Shown piece after piece: positions 7,836 to 19,030 of a stretch of 64,000 nucleotides of DNA. Under the pieces are notes generated by a model. The model made no database searches. It was not told the origin of the DNA and saw nothing but the letters and a program-made list of their open reading frames with translations. The first letter of the stretch is position 1. Each line of letters opens with the position of its first letter. The stretch is from Carpediemonas membranifera (taxonomy: Eukaryota; Fornicata), in assembly GCA_019828565.1 (NCBI GenBank), contig JAHDYR010000069.1, positions 558,001 to 622,000 on the forward strand, written 5' to 3'. The position numbers and the translations under genes were made by a program.

Positions 7836-9803
7836 TTACTTAATCCTCACCATAGCCGAGGCAACAGCCACACTGCGTCCCAGACCAGGCACCACCGCCT
7901 CTGCCTCCACCCGCACAACTAGCCCCGCAGCATTCGTCCTGAACGGCACACCCGCTGCCGGCCCGCCGGTCTGGACGGACGCGACGAACTTCTCCACACT
8001 CCGCTGCAGCCGCTGGGGGTGGCGATCCATCAGAGAGGCTGATGACTGCACGGGCAGAGTCACTAGGCCGCCGGTCGCCTCAAACTTGGCGCTGATGGTG
8101 ACTGGGGCGGCGATGGGTGGGTCCAGAGTCGTTTGGATGGTGCAGTCGGTCGAGTCACAGTCTACAGTCAAAGTCAAGTCGAAGTCAGGGTTGACCCGGG
8201 TTAGAGGGTCGACTCTGGATGAAGTCAGCCATACGGCGATAAGACTGGCGACAATGAGGGCGAAACTCGCCCGCCACGGAGCACGGATGGAGAGCACGAC
8301 CGGAAGCAGAGGGAACACCACGACCACACCCGCGATACACGCCACTGTGGTCACCAAAACAGCCGGACGGCCTACCAAGTCGTGTGGCAGTGATACTACG
8401 ACAGATGCCGCCGTCGCAGCGGGAAACACGACAGCCATCGCAAGCCTAGAGTATACAGACAGCCTCGCCCCGGCAACCTGTGCGGCCAGAGTGACTATAT
8501 CGCCCAGGCCGTGGGCGACCAGGGTGGGTATGAGGAGGAGTGCGAGGGCCGGGGCAGAGTATGACAGCAGTACGCCCAGCACCGCCATGGCCGCCCGTGT
8601 TGCGGCAATGGCGGCCTTGGGCTGGGTTGAACGGGGCAGCAGGGCCATGCAGGCAAGTTGGACAGCAGCCGCGGCCAAGGCGGCAGGGGCGGGAGCAACA
8701 GACACCCCGACCAGGGCCAGGGCTGAAACTCCGCAGGATAGGGGCAGAAACGTGAGGGCGGAGGTCACGGAGTACATCGAGTCGACCAGGACCCATGGGT
8801 GACGGCGGAACTGGAGAATGACTGAGACGAGACAAATGATGAGGCTGGTCCAGGCAAAGGAACGCAGGAGGTCGATGCGGACTGCAAAGGAAGGCCATAG
8901 AGTGGGGATGGCTGCGGCTGTCGGGTTAGCAGTGACTGGAGTAGATTTGAGAAGTGTCTTAAACTGCGAAATGACTCTGCCGAGGTCAGCGCCGGGACCG
9001 ACGAGGACGTCTAGTCCATCGGCCGGCCGCACCAGGCCCGCAGCCATACTAGGGGTGTTCATGCCCATGGCGCTGATGAGGTCCGCAGTTTCAGCCAGGG
9101 CTGTGGTGACAGGGATGGGGATAGCACTGAGACTGTCGGCGGAGGTTGGGGTGGCAGAGACTAGTAGTCTGCCTAGGCCGTGTAGTGTCAGATGGATGAC
9201 TCTGGTGACTTGGGTGAGCTCGGGCACACGGCGGACGGCGGAGAGCATGCCGTGGAGAGGATCTGGGGATATTATAAATGCCGTATCATGAGATATGGCC
9301 GGGTCGAGTAAATATGGTATCGCGTGTGCTAGTAAGAGTGCGTCAGAGTCGCATGGTCCGAGGGTAAGGTGGACTGCGAGGCCGTGGGAGACGCGGCGGT
9401 TCACTGGTTCTGTCTTGACCACAATTAGGGGCGAATGGAAGAATTCTGTGTCATCTGCGACAACGTGGCCCTGGTTATCGTGGTATTCGACCGTGCCCTT
9501 GACTCCTGCGGCTTTGAGGGCAGCCTTGAGGTTGGACGCCAAGTGTGGGTATGCGACTGATGGGAGGAAGCACTCGCAGCTCTCATCAAAGGAAGACTGG
9601 GATGCCATAAGCGCCCTTGTCTGGTTATTCCGCGAATATATCGCCTGGAGTTGTGTTTTCGAGATCGTTGAGGATGAACCAAACACCGCGGAGTCATACA
9701 GGGCTGGAAGAAGGAGTAGGGAGAGAATGAATGCTATTAAAGCGATTAGTACCGGTGATAGAGGCCCCTTGACGGCAACGGCAATGGCGGTGAATCTCGT
9801 CAT
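7836..9803 (-). CDS. Multi-pass membrane protein with degenerate M28-like luminal domain
   Basis: From the ATG at 9803 the protein begins MTRFTAIAV and has an N-terminal signal-anchor (~12-35, VLIALIAFILSLLLLPAL). A ~270-residue domain then precedes about eight hydrophobic segments (~305-520), and a beta-rich C-terminal domain of ~130 residues containing DCDSTDC follows. This order (anchor, luminal domain, membrane bundle, C-terminal luminal domain) is that of ER M28 metallopeptidases such as ERMP1, and partly of GAA1. The zinc-ligand HxD and EE motifs of M28 are not visible, so if related it is a pseudopeptidase. Assignment rests on architecture only. An alternative ATG at 9866 adds 21 residues. 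Confidence 0.4.
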   Translation of the reverse strand: MTRFTAIAVAVKGPLSPVLIALIAFILSLLLLPALYDSAVFGSSSTISKTQLQAIYSRNNQTRALMASQSSFDESCECFLPSVAYPHLASNLKAALKAAGVKGTVEYHDNQGHVVADDTEFFHSPLIVVKTEPVNRRVSHGLAVHLTLGPCDSDALLLAHAIPYLLDPAISHDTAFIISPDPLHGMLSAVRRVPELTQVTRVIHLTLHGLGRLLVSATPTSADSLSAIPIPVTTALAETADLISAMGMNTPSMAAGLVRPADGLDVLVGPGADLGRVISQFKTLLKSTPVTANPTAAAIPTLWPSFAVRIDLLRSFAWTSLIICLVSVILQFRRHPWVLVDSMYSVTSALTFLPLSCGVSALALVGVSVAPAPAALAAAAVQLACMALLPRSTQPKAAIAATRAAMAVLGVLLSYSAPALALLLIPTLVAHGLGDIVTLAAQVAGARLSVYSRLAMAVVFPAATAASVVVSLPHDLVGRPAVLVTTVACIAGVVVVFPLLPVVLSIRAPWRASFALIVASLIAVWLTSSRVDPLTRVNPDFDLTLTVDCDSTDCTIQTTLDPPIAAPVTISAKFEATGGLVTLPVQSSASLMDRHPQRLQRSVEKFVASVQTGGPAAGVPFRTNAAGLVVRVEAEAVVPGLGRSVAVASAMVRIK

Positions 9804-9866
9804 GGCTACGGATAAAGCCCCACTTTGCCCATAGGTTCCGATCGGTCTCGGTGCATCTGGGGCCAT

Positions 9867-12102
9867 CAATGCCTCCCCGGACGATGCTGAGTGTGCATAA
9901 ACCGCGACTCGTGTTTTCAACCCGGACTGTCTATGAATGGAATCGCCTGAGGCCGGGCAGACTTGGGCGTCAGGCCAAGCATACGGTGCATGGATCAGCA
10001 TTTATGGTACAGGGGGGCAGGTCAGGCGTCTTGCCCGAATCAATCGGCTGCCGTCAAGGCGATGGCGCAGGGGATTCGTCATCGGCCGCCACGGAAAGGC
10101 GCAGAGGGGAGCTGGCGTGGCGGATATGTGTTCTTGTGTACCCTTGCAGCATCAAAGTTGCTTCGTGCTCGTCTGGTTTGGTCTCAGCAGTGGAGATTTC
10201 GTTCCTAAAGCGGATTACTGGATTGAGAGCGGATTTGTTCATCTTTCTGTTGAGAATGCTAGTGATAGCGGTATTCGTAGCAAGAGTAGTAGCAATTGGA
10301 ACACTGTAAAGAGACATTTGTTGGGATGCGAGTCTTTGGTCCGAAAATGGATCCCAGGATAGATTCTTCCAGATCTAGATATAGCATGATCTAGCAGTCT
10401 ATCGCCATCAAATCTGGGGGCATATCCTGCTTTGAGTCGCCCGTGTCTCTTTTCCAGTAGGTTGGGTCCAAAGGTGCGAAACTTATAATTCCATAGAGTC
10501 CAACACCATCCCAGACCCGGTGTCGATGGCGTCACTATGAATGAGTTCATGGTCGACTCGGCCTAATATAGTAGTCATAGAATATGATCCAATTTGGATA
10601 ACTTAATGACTTGCACTTACCTTACCGTCGGTTTGTGGAGAAGAGGCGTTTCTTACTCGGTGAAAGATGTCTTCGTGGAACATAGTGAATCGGGCAGCAA
10701 CTGGGGCCTTATGTTGGCTCATGCTTGTCAGCCCGGTCGTGGGCAGAGTCGACCAGTGTCGGGCGGCATCATTGGCCGGTGAGTGTGTCGTGGGGGTCTC
10801 TCTCAAGGTAGATACACTCATTCATCGCTCTCAAGCGTTTTATCACTGGGCGGGGATTGTTCCCAGTCGTTGTCAGATCGTCAGATCAGCACTATTGGTA
10901 CCAATACATGAACGGCCGCTGAGGCAAGCATGCCTCCGGCAGTCATTTGTACGGCAATCTTGCGTTTGTATGTTATAAATTGATCTTAGATGTGTGAAAA
11001 GTGCTTTGAATAGCAAATCTGACAATTCGGGCAGTTCGGACGAAAATGGCCCCCCAATTGGAGACATTTCAATGGGGGCTTCATGCCGCGGACTGCCCTC
11101 CCGCATACACTCGCCAACCCCAGCAGCTGCGGGGGTCAGTCATGTGTATCTTCTAGGTTCTAACGTCCTAGGTCCATCAGATGTCGCGCGGCAGTCTCAC
11201 TGCATGCGCGCTCCTAGCTAGAACCCGGGTTCCGCGCCGTGCAAAGTGGCGCTGTTGACCCGGTGTGCTGCAAGGGCCAGAGGCCAATGCATAACCACGC
11301 GTTCGAAGACACCGTGGTGCACCGCTTGGATTGACATCATGTGATGGTTGCGGACTTATCTTGTTGCCGCTCCAGGGTCCCGTCGGCGCACCTGATTGAT
11401 GTTGTTTAGTTCGGCACTGTGAGGTGACCAAAACAGAGTAAAGGAGAATAAATGTGATCTATTCATGCAAACAGAATACTGAGCGGGAATTCACTGTTAA
11501 AGGTTCAGGGAAGACTGTTCTTTCCGAACATTCGTTGCCTTGCAAGAAAAAAGATGACGAGTTCAAAGGCAGGCCACTCGACAAAGCTCGAAGTTCATGC
11601 AGTATGGCGTTCATTTCCACCCCGATAGACCTCTCCCCATGCTCAACAACCAACTATCATCATGGGTCCCCGGGCATTAGTTTAAGAAGTGTGCAGTGTC
11701 AGCGTGCACACAGCCCACGTCCAGCCTAGTTCTAGACGTTTCTAAGGCTAATGCTCCGCTTTCAGACACTGGCTGAGTGGAGTCCGAAGTCGGTGCTCGG
11801 CGTGGCCTTCTCGATCATCTCGCTGACACGGCTCATCCATAACTACCGTCCATAACTACCGTCGAGAGCCACTGTCCTGCGTCACAGTGGTGTACCGCGG
11901 CTGGCATGGCGTCGACTCGCCACTCGCCAGCACAATCGACTCGGATGACTTGGTCGTTTTCGGAGCAATGGAGCGAAGATGCCCAAGGTTCGCGGTTTCC
12001 AGCAATTTTTACACAGATGGTGTGTAGCAACAGCAGTAGACCATCTGCTTCTCCGCGAATTCCCTCACACAGCGCGCCTGACGCGTTTGATCCGCCAATT
12101 CC
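9867..12102. other. 2.2-kb gene-poor stretch
   Basis: No frame here has convincing coding composition on either strand. Base composition is more AT-rich than in the genes. There is a perfect 13-bp tandem duplication (ccataactaccgt twice) near 11836-11861. I see no tRNA cloverleaf and no LTR-like ends. It is the largest empty stretch in the window and could hold a non-coding RNA or a decayed element. Confidence 0.35.
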
Positions 12103-13791
12103 ATGATTACACAGCCACTGGTACATATTGAAGCCGCCTTCTCACACAGCGACGACTGTAGAGCAGTTGACGCTCAAATTCGCTTCGCTAGCTCCGAGCA
12201 CCCCGGCCCCGAGGGCATCCAAATCCGCCGACGAGGCGAGACGCCGATCACCATCCAGGACCTCGAGCAGATCATCCAGTTCCTACTCAGCGAGAGCATA
12301 GAACCCGAGACGCTAACGATGGTGCTCACCGAGCCCGCAGTCACAGTTACGATGGCCGGTGGCAAACTCAAGGCCGACCATGCGAACAACCGGGTTGAGC
12401 TTGTACTCGAAGCATGGAACACGCGCTCCATGGAGAGTTACGTCAGCTTACTGACACTGACTGGACACAAACACACTGTGCACGCGGTTGCCACCTCCCC
12501 CGACGGCACCATCTTCACAGCCTCACAGGATGGCACAATCAAGCAGTGGGACTCGGCCACTGGTCGTTGTATCAGGACCATGAAACTTAGAAATGAAGCT
12601 TTTTATGATGCCGTGTCGCCGGACGGGTCGACCATCGCATATGGTGGCGATGACGGTCTCATCAAACTCTGGAACGTAGCCACAGGTCGGGTGACTAAGA
12701 CCCAAAGCGGGCACACTGATGTTGTGCACTGTGTTGCATTCTCGTCCGATGGCCGCACCCTGGTCTCCGGATCGTATGACAAAACCGCCAAGGTCTGGGA
12801 CGTCGAGACAGGGCAGTGCAGGCTGACACTAACAGGGCATAATAATTCCGTGCATGGCGTGGCCATCTCCCCTGATGGCTCGACCATTTACACTGGAAGT
12901 GTTGACGGCACGATCAACCAATGGAGCACCACTACTGGCGAATGCATCAGGACCATGAACCATGGCAACCCAGTCTGTAACGTTGCGTTATCACCAAGCG
13001 GCACCATCATCGCATCCGGAGACAATGTTGGCTTCATCAAGTTCTGGGACTCCGCAACCGACCAGCTGACTCGGACCCTTGATGGGCACACCGATATTGT
13101 GTGGAGCCTCGCCTTCTCCCCCGACGGCAGGACTCTGGTGTCTGGGTCCAAGGACAAAACCATCAAGCAGTGGGACGTCGCGACCGGGACACTGATCAGG
13201 ACGTTATCGGGGCACGATGACAAGGTGATGGGCGTCGTCTTCTCCAGAGACGACACCTCGATCGTGTCTGGGTCCAGCGACAAGACAGCCAAGGTCTGGA
13301 GCGCACTCCCCCGCACCCTCCAGTTCCAGGCCACCGTCAACCAGCTCTGCTCCAGCCCAGTCGCCCCCGACGCCGACATCGCAATCGACCCTGGTGACTC
13401 AGTAGCACTCACCAGCGACCTCGCTCGCATCCTCCTCCACTTCCTCGCCACTGGTATGCCCCGCTCCTTTACGATGACGCTGACCCACCCCGCCGCCAGA
13501 ATCTGGCTGGATGAGAACAAGTTCGCCAAGACAGACTCCGAGGACGCCGAGCTGGCCATGCTCATCAAGCTCGTTAACGCATGCAGACGCGAGCAGATTC
13601 TTGCCGACTTCTTCTCGGGTGCCGTCTCGGACGTTGTCCTGGTTGACACGACAATCGAACAGCTGAGGCAGATCGTGGCGCGCGTGACCTCATCGCAGGT
13701 CGCCCCACGAGATCTCTGCATCAAAATGGCCGCCCCGAGTTCGTCCGTCATCAGAATGGCGGATGGACTGTTTGTATCCGAAGGTCCATAA
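12103..13791 (+). CDS. WD40 beta-propeller protein with a repeated flanking module
   Basis: A 562-residue protein. Residues ~115-405 are seven WD repeats (GHKHTVHAVATSPDGT, GHTDVVHCVAFSSDGR, GHDDKVMGVVFSRDDT), each ending in WD/WN/WS and forming one complete propeller. The regions before and after share a ~45-residue module, seen once N-terminally (DLEQIIQFLLSES...LTMVLTEPAV) and twice C-terminally (DLARILLHFLATG...FTMTLTHPAA and EQLRQIVARVTSS...LCIKMAAPSS). The WD repeats are very regular and resemble bacterial or NLR-associated propellers. The module is unfamiliar. The downstream pseudokinase-IBR gene starts 88 bp later on the same strand. Confidence 0.75.
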   Translation: MITQPLVHIEAAFSHSDDCRAVDAQIRFASSEHPGPEGIQIRRRGETPITIQDLEQIIQFLLSESIEPETLTMVLTEPAVTVTMAGGKLKADHANNRVELVLEAWNTRSMESYVSLLTLTGHKHTVHAVATSPDGTIFTASQDGTIKQWDSATGRCIRTMKLRNEAFYDAVSPDGSTIAYGGDDGLIKLWNVATGRVTKTQSGHTDVVHCVAFSSDGRTLVSGSYDKTAKVWDVETGQCRLTLTGHNNSVHGVAISPDGSTIYTGSVDGTINQWSTTTGECIRTMNHGNPVCNVALSPSGTIIASGDNVGFIKFWDSATDQLTRTLDGHTDIVWSLAFSPDGRTLVSGSKDKTIKQWDVATGTLIRTLSGHDDKVMGVVFSRDDTSIVSGSSDKTAKVWSALPRTLQFQATVNQLCSSPVAPDADIAIDPGDSVALTSDLARILLHFLATGMPRSFTMTLTHPAARIWLDENKFAKTDSEDAELAMLIKLVNACRREQILADFFSGAVSDVVLVDTTIEQLRQIVARVTSSQVAPRDLCIKMAAPSSSVIRMADGLFVSEGP

Positions 13792-13878
13792 GGTATGCCG
13801 TTGACGCAATCATATCACTAGCGAACAGCAACACCAGCATCCGGGCAGAACTGTCTTGGGCGAGGACAAAACTCTCCG

Positions 13879-16502
13879 ATGCGAGGACCACCGCTTGCTT
13901 CCTTCCAGGTCATGGTGAACTTCGCCGCAGTCGACCAAGCTGCTGGGCTGAGCGACATGCTCGAGGGCCACCCCCTGCTCTCCATGCCAACACTTGACAC
14001 TGGCGACACTCCGCCGCTCGCTGGCCTCATCGGCCGACTCGGCAAGGCCAGACGCCATCCAGAGACCCGCATCGCCGAGTACGAGGCGGTCATCGCCCAG
14101 GCCAGCGCCGGTGTCGAGGCACTCGAGGCCAGGATCATCGCTATCCGCGCTGCCTACCAGGCGGCATCGGCTATCGTCAACGCCGCCGAGTCTTTCCCCT
14201 CGCATGATGAGATGGCCCGCGTGCTCAAGGCCGCTGACAACGAGGTCGTCGGCTTCCCCACCCTCGCGCCCGAGCAGCAGGCCAGGTACGCCACGCTCCG
14301 CGCCTTCCTCCAGCCGGTCGTCCGTGAGACGTGGCTGCGAGCCCTCCGTCGGAAGGAGCTTGGTGATGACACGAGCGCCGAGGAGCGCACTATTCGCGGG
14401 TTGACTGGCCTGGTGGCCGAGGCTGAGGTCCACCTGGCTGGGTTCGCCGAGGCCGACGCCATCACTGCACAGCTCCGGTCGCTGGGCGACTACCAGCACC
14501 TCAAGAGCTCGATCGCCAACCTCGAAGAGACGGTGGAGTTCTTCAGTCGACCCCGTAAGAACGGCGCAGCCATGTTCAAGGAGGCGAAGGAGGACCTCGA
14601 GAAGTCCAGGGCCAAGCTCGCCAGGATGAACGCCGTCCTGACTCGCCGCACGCCGCAGCTCGTCCGGCTCTGTCCCGAGCTGGAGGCCCTCACCGCACCG
14701 TCGGCCTGCCTCTTCACCGAGCTGCGAGAAATGGGGCTGGCCCACCTCATGGACCACCCCGAGATGCACGCCGACATGTCGTTGTCCGACTTCACTGTCA
14801 AGTCGACCGTCAGCGAGAACAGAGCGCTGTGCCAGATCGTGGCCCGCGACGGCCAGACCTTCTTCGCCAAGACCTTCAAGGTCGATACCGCGCACCAGAG
14901 AAAGCTCTGCGACCGCGAGGTGTGCATCCTGTCGCGCACATCGCACAGCCCCGCCGTGCCCAGGCTGCACTTCGTCCTCGTCGACAGCGCCGAGCAGACC
15001 TGCACGATCGTCATGGAGCGCCTCGAGCGCCACCTGCGCGACGCCCCAGCCGACTCGCCCGACACTCAGCGCAGACTGCTCCGCGGCCTGCTCACCGCGA
15101 TCCACGACCTGCACAGCGCGTGCATCTGCCACCGCAACCTCAAGCCCGAGAACGTCATGCTGCGCGAGGGCCACCCCGTGCTCGTCGACCTCGAGACGGC
15201 CTCGAACATGAACGCCGTGAACGCAACTGCGACCGGAGTCAACATCGGCACGCTTGCCTTCGGCGCTCCCACCGCGAGCGACGCCCTACGCGACGTGCTC
15301 TCCCAGGCGTCGGCGACATGGCATTCACCGTGCCCATCTTCCGCGAAGGCACGCTGGTCTTCACGCCCGACGCCCTCGACATGCCGCTCGACGACCTGCG
15401 CCCGGTCCTGCTGGGGCTCGGCCGCGTGCTGCAGCTTATGCTGCTCGACGGCATCAGGCTGTCCGCGGACATGGTCAGCGACGCCTGGCTCGTCGCGCTC
15501 ACGGGAGGCCGCGTCGACCTGGGAGCGCTGATGCCCATCGTCGACCAGGCGTTGCAGACATCGCTCGAGGACGCCACCGCCACGTGCCCGCTCGAGGGCT
15601 TCGAGGACGACCTCAAGGCGTACGGCGACGAGGTGAGACGCCGCTTCGCCGATCGCATGCAGATCATCCGCAACGGCATGGCCGCGAAGACGCGCTTCAG
15701 TGAGAAGGTCATCGCGCTGACCCCCGCCCAGCTGCGGGCCCTGCCCGTGCGCCCCAACCCGCTCACGGTCGACGCCGCGCTCGCCCCGCTGCGCTTCCCC
15801 GCGGACAGTCATGGCGTGCAGGACGTCCTCCGCGCCGTGCTCGAGGATGCCGAGACGCGCCGCCGCTTCGCCTTCCACGTGTTCGGCGGCCAGCTCCCCC
15901 AGCCCGGCTCCGTCGGCGTGACCCTCCACGACCACCACCGCGTGTACGCCGACTGCGCCAGCGGTGCCCACCTCCCTCGTCTGGAGGACGCCGGCCAGAT
16001 GCGCCAGGCGGTGCTCGACTCGGCTCCTGCAACAGCAGGCGCGGCAGCCGACTTCTACGTCATCCCGCGACGCCAGCAGGCATACTCCCACGCCGAGATC
16101 AAGACGCTCGTCGAGCAGAACGACATCCTGCAGACGTGCCGCCTTGTCACGCTCGGTAGAGGCGCCGCTGTGAACGTCCCCGTCATCCGCCGCTGCCCCA
16201 CATGCGGCGAGCTGACCTCGCGCGAGGGCGACCTGGACAGCTGCAAGATGTCGTACTGTCAGTGCGGCCAGGATTTCTGCCACAAGTGCCTGCTCCGCGT
16301 GGCCAACCAGGAAGAGCACATGGCCCACTTCGGCGGCGAGTGCGAGATGGCGCCGCGCCAGACAATCGACCTACCCGAGGGAGTTGAGAGGCAGCGCACC
16401 GTCACGTGCCCCCGCTGCCATCGGTCGGCCACGGTCAGCGCGAACCGGAGGCAGGTCACGTGTCGCGGGTGCAGCCGGACCATTGACACGAGAGCAGAGT
16501 AG
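13879..16502 (+). CDS. Pseudokinase plus IBR-type zinc finger protein, split by one frameshift
   Basis: Two overlapping frames make one ~870-residue protein. Residues 1-300 are helical and coiled-coil-like. Residues ~310-480 form a protein-kinase fold: FFAKTFKV with the beta-3 lysine, REVCIL with the alpha-C glutamate, CHRNLKPENVML in the catalytic loop, and VDLETAS in place of DFG. HRD is HRN and DFG is DLE, so catalysis is unlikely. Near 15310 the frame shifts; one missing G in CAGGCGTC would restore it. The second frame continues to an IBR/RING2-like finger (CPTCGEL...CQCGQDFCHKC) and a final CxxC pair, as in RBR ubiquitin ligases. The frameshift could be a sequence error, since both halves are well conserved. 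Confidence 0.65.
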
Positions 16503-17406
16503 TCTAGCTGATGATCCCTACCGCCTGGCATGGAGTGATCATGACTGATTCACGTAAAAAATAAATCCCGCCGCTCAAAAATAAAGATGGGTCAGCCATT
16601 CTGTATGAGCTTCTATTCGAATACAATGGTGTGAGTTTCAGCCCTCTCCGACAACTATTCGTCATGTTCGATGTCTATCAATCGAAGTTTGGGCCGACTC
16701 CAAACGCACTTCGGGTAGTACCCCAGCAATTTGTCGCCCGGGCGACGGCCAGTGGCGGCGGCTGACGAAAGTTAGTGCGCCACGGTCAACGTCTGTCGGT
16801 GCAGTTTATGCTGACAGATGGTCGAAGAATCGCAGCGCGAAGCTGCAAGACCGCGCCAATTCGGCGTCCGCCTCGTGGTAAGCGAGGTACCTTCGTAACT
16901 TACTTAGTTCGACGGCCGACGGTGAGTTATCGAATATTTACACAGTGAAACCAGGGGTTTCTTGAATAAATGTTCTTCCCCTTTGCGCCCGCTGGTAATG
17001 GCCCGGATCCAGATGTTCGAGGGCTCTACAAGCTTTATGGCAGAGCGACAGCGATTCGATGGTTGTAGTCGAGGTGACGGTATCGCTCAGCTTCGGACCC
17101 GCACTCTTGAGTTGACTTCGAAAGTCAGGTGAACATGTTGCCAACCAAATTGATGGCTGACATAGGTTCGGAATGGACTCTAAAGCATGCATTCACACAC
17201 GAGCTGGAGTGGTGGCAGTTTGGATGGACCTGATCAGCCAAACAAATTCAATTTATCAGCGGACATGCGCTGTTTTACGCCACAATCCTGCGTATTATGC
17301 CTTATACGCCGCTACCCACCCCTGCCGACTCACACTTCGGTCACCTACCTGACAATGACAGCTCTGATACGACGCACTTTATCGTTTTCACACACAAATC
17401 GCCCAA
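16503..17406. other. Spacer of 0.9 kb without recognisable gene
   Basis: It lies between convergent genes. Two AATAAA-like stretches (ataaatcccgcc and aaaataaagatgg) follow the preceding stop within 100 bp and may be polyadenylation signals. No coding frame with recognisable features is seen. Confidence 0.4.
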
Positions 17407-19012
17407 TCACCTTGCCCGCTTCACTGTAGCGAATGCCTTGGGCAACATAAACTCGACCAACACGCGATATGACCCAGGACCCATGAATCGAAGCGGCTTG
17501 ATCACAAGCTCCACAGCCTCAGCCGGCTTCAGCTCAAGGTCACGTCGCACAAGGCGTGTAGCAATGGTCTTAATAGCGCTTGTCCGTTCAGTAAACGTGC
17601 GGCCCTCTGCCCCGGTGACGTCGACTATGGCGTGGACTGTCGGCAAGAGCTCAGCGACGAGAAGGCCGCGCATGACGAATAGGCCGGGTGCTGAGGGCCG
17701 GACGAATGTGACAATGTCGGTCACAGGTTCAGGCGAGTCAGAGTCAAATAGATTCAGGAGATAATCAGATGGACTGCTCACTGCGGCAGAATACAGGTCC
17801 GGTGACACTGTGGGAAGGCACTCGTTGATGTTATCAAGGCACTGCTCCACGGCTACAGGGTTAGCATCACAGAACTTGACACCCGTCCCGCGTTCGAGCA
17901 GCGGCAGCACCATCGTTCCAATCCCGCAGTTTAGGACCGCAACAGGCCCGATTGGACCCCGTTCGAGCATGCTAGCGGCCAATTCAGCGTGCAGTGTCTC
18001 TATCCCGGCCACGTGGGCGACTCTCTCGCAGTCCAGGCTGAGTCTATGGGAGCCCTGGACAATTATGGTCTTCAGGGCGTATCTCCCGTAAATCACCTTA
18101 ATTGGGGTCACCCCAAGGTCGTCTGGCGGGCCAGTTGTCATGACCACTGTTCTGACTGACGGGTTCTTCTCGACCACTAGCCTGCCAAGGACGAAACGGT
18201 ACTTGTAGAGCTCTGGAGAGAGATCCAGACACGCGACATGTCCCCTCTCCTCAAACCGAGGCGGTGGTGGGATTCCAGTACCGAGCAAGAGCTTTTTGAC
18301 CGCTCTATCGTAGTCATAATGGCCATACATAATCTCAACCCCGTAAGTGTCAATCTGATACTCCAGCCCCGTCGCGTTCATCACCTCCTCAATGTCGTCC
18401 TCCGCGACGCTGTCGTCCATGATCACCATGGCCTTCTCTGGGTCCTGTTCACACGGGAAGATCTGGGCGAAGTAGAGCAGGTTGATACGGGATGTGCGGG
18501 GGTCAGCGTCGAGTGCGGCGGCGGTCTTGTCTGTGTCCACCTTGTATACGACGACGACGAGCGTTAGGAAGTGTGTTTTGAAGATGGATGGGTCAAACAC
18601 GACCGGCATGTCGGCTGGAGAGCCTGGCATGGCGTCGTCTTTCGTATGACGCATCATATCGATGAACTCTTCGGCTGACTGTGGCAGGATCTGCGTGTTA
18701 AAGCGCCATTGCCAGATCTGGTTGGTGCTTGATGCAATGATGATCGGATCGCTGCGTGAGGGGAGAGCGGGGGACATACGTCGAGATTGCATTGCAGAAA
18801 TCGCGGTTCTGCAACAGATCAAGGAAGTGAAGGCACTGGGGATAGCGTAGGAACTTCAGATAGCGAGGATGCCTCCAATATGAGAGGTATTTGAGGTAGT
18901 TGCAGAATTCTGGACGCTCGAGATACTTCCGCTTAGCCAAATAGCCAACATAGTTCGGGTTAGCAAGCAGCTGGACAAATTCCAGCTCTGCAATGAACCG
19001 GTTGTCCTCCAT
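17407..19012 (-). CDS. MED31-TRM5 fusion gene with one 28-nt intron
   Basis: Exon 1 (19012-18780) encodes Mediator subunit 31/Soh1: [48 protein letters not shown] 28-nt intron, GTATGT...CGCAG (18779-18752), joins it in phase to exon 2, whose first residues complete MED31 (QIWQWRF). The frame then continues without a stop into a full tRNA guanine-37 N1-methyltransferase (Trm5/TYW2 family): [45 protein letters not shown], and a SAM-binding [17 protein letters not shown]. The spliced product is ~525 residues. Unspliced mRNA gives a 104-residue MED31 only. Separate initiation of TRM5 at an internal Met ([10 protein letters not shown]) is also possible, since no stop separates the two. Confidence 0.75.
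18752..18779 (-). other. 28-nt spliceosomal intron in MED31-TRM5
   Basis: On the minus strand it begins GTATGT and ends CACGCAG. Removing it restores both the MED31 C-terminus and the phase of the downstream frame. Length and donor resemble the other introns found here (28-32 nt). Confidence 0.75.
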
Positions 19013-19030
19013 TGCTTCATTTATGTTCTG

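Noticed and set aside
13810..15174. 454-residue minus-strand frame
   Set aside because: Antisense shadow of the pseudokinase gene produced by high third-position GC.
15309..15320. A 12-nt intron (GTGCTCTCCCAG) explaining the pseudokinase frame change
   Set aside because: 12 nt is far below any known spliceosomal intron and its removal does not shift the frame; a one-base indel explains it better.
15066..16328. 420-residue minus-strand frame
   Set aside because: Val/Ala/Gly-rich mirror of the IBR half; no recognisable fold.
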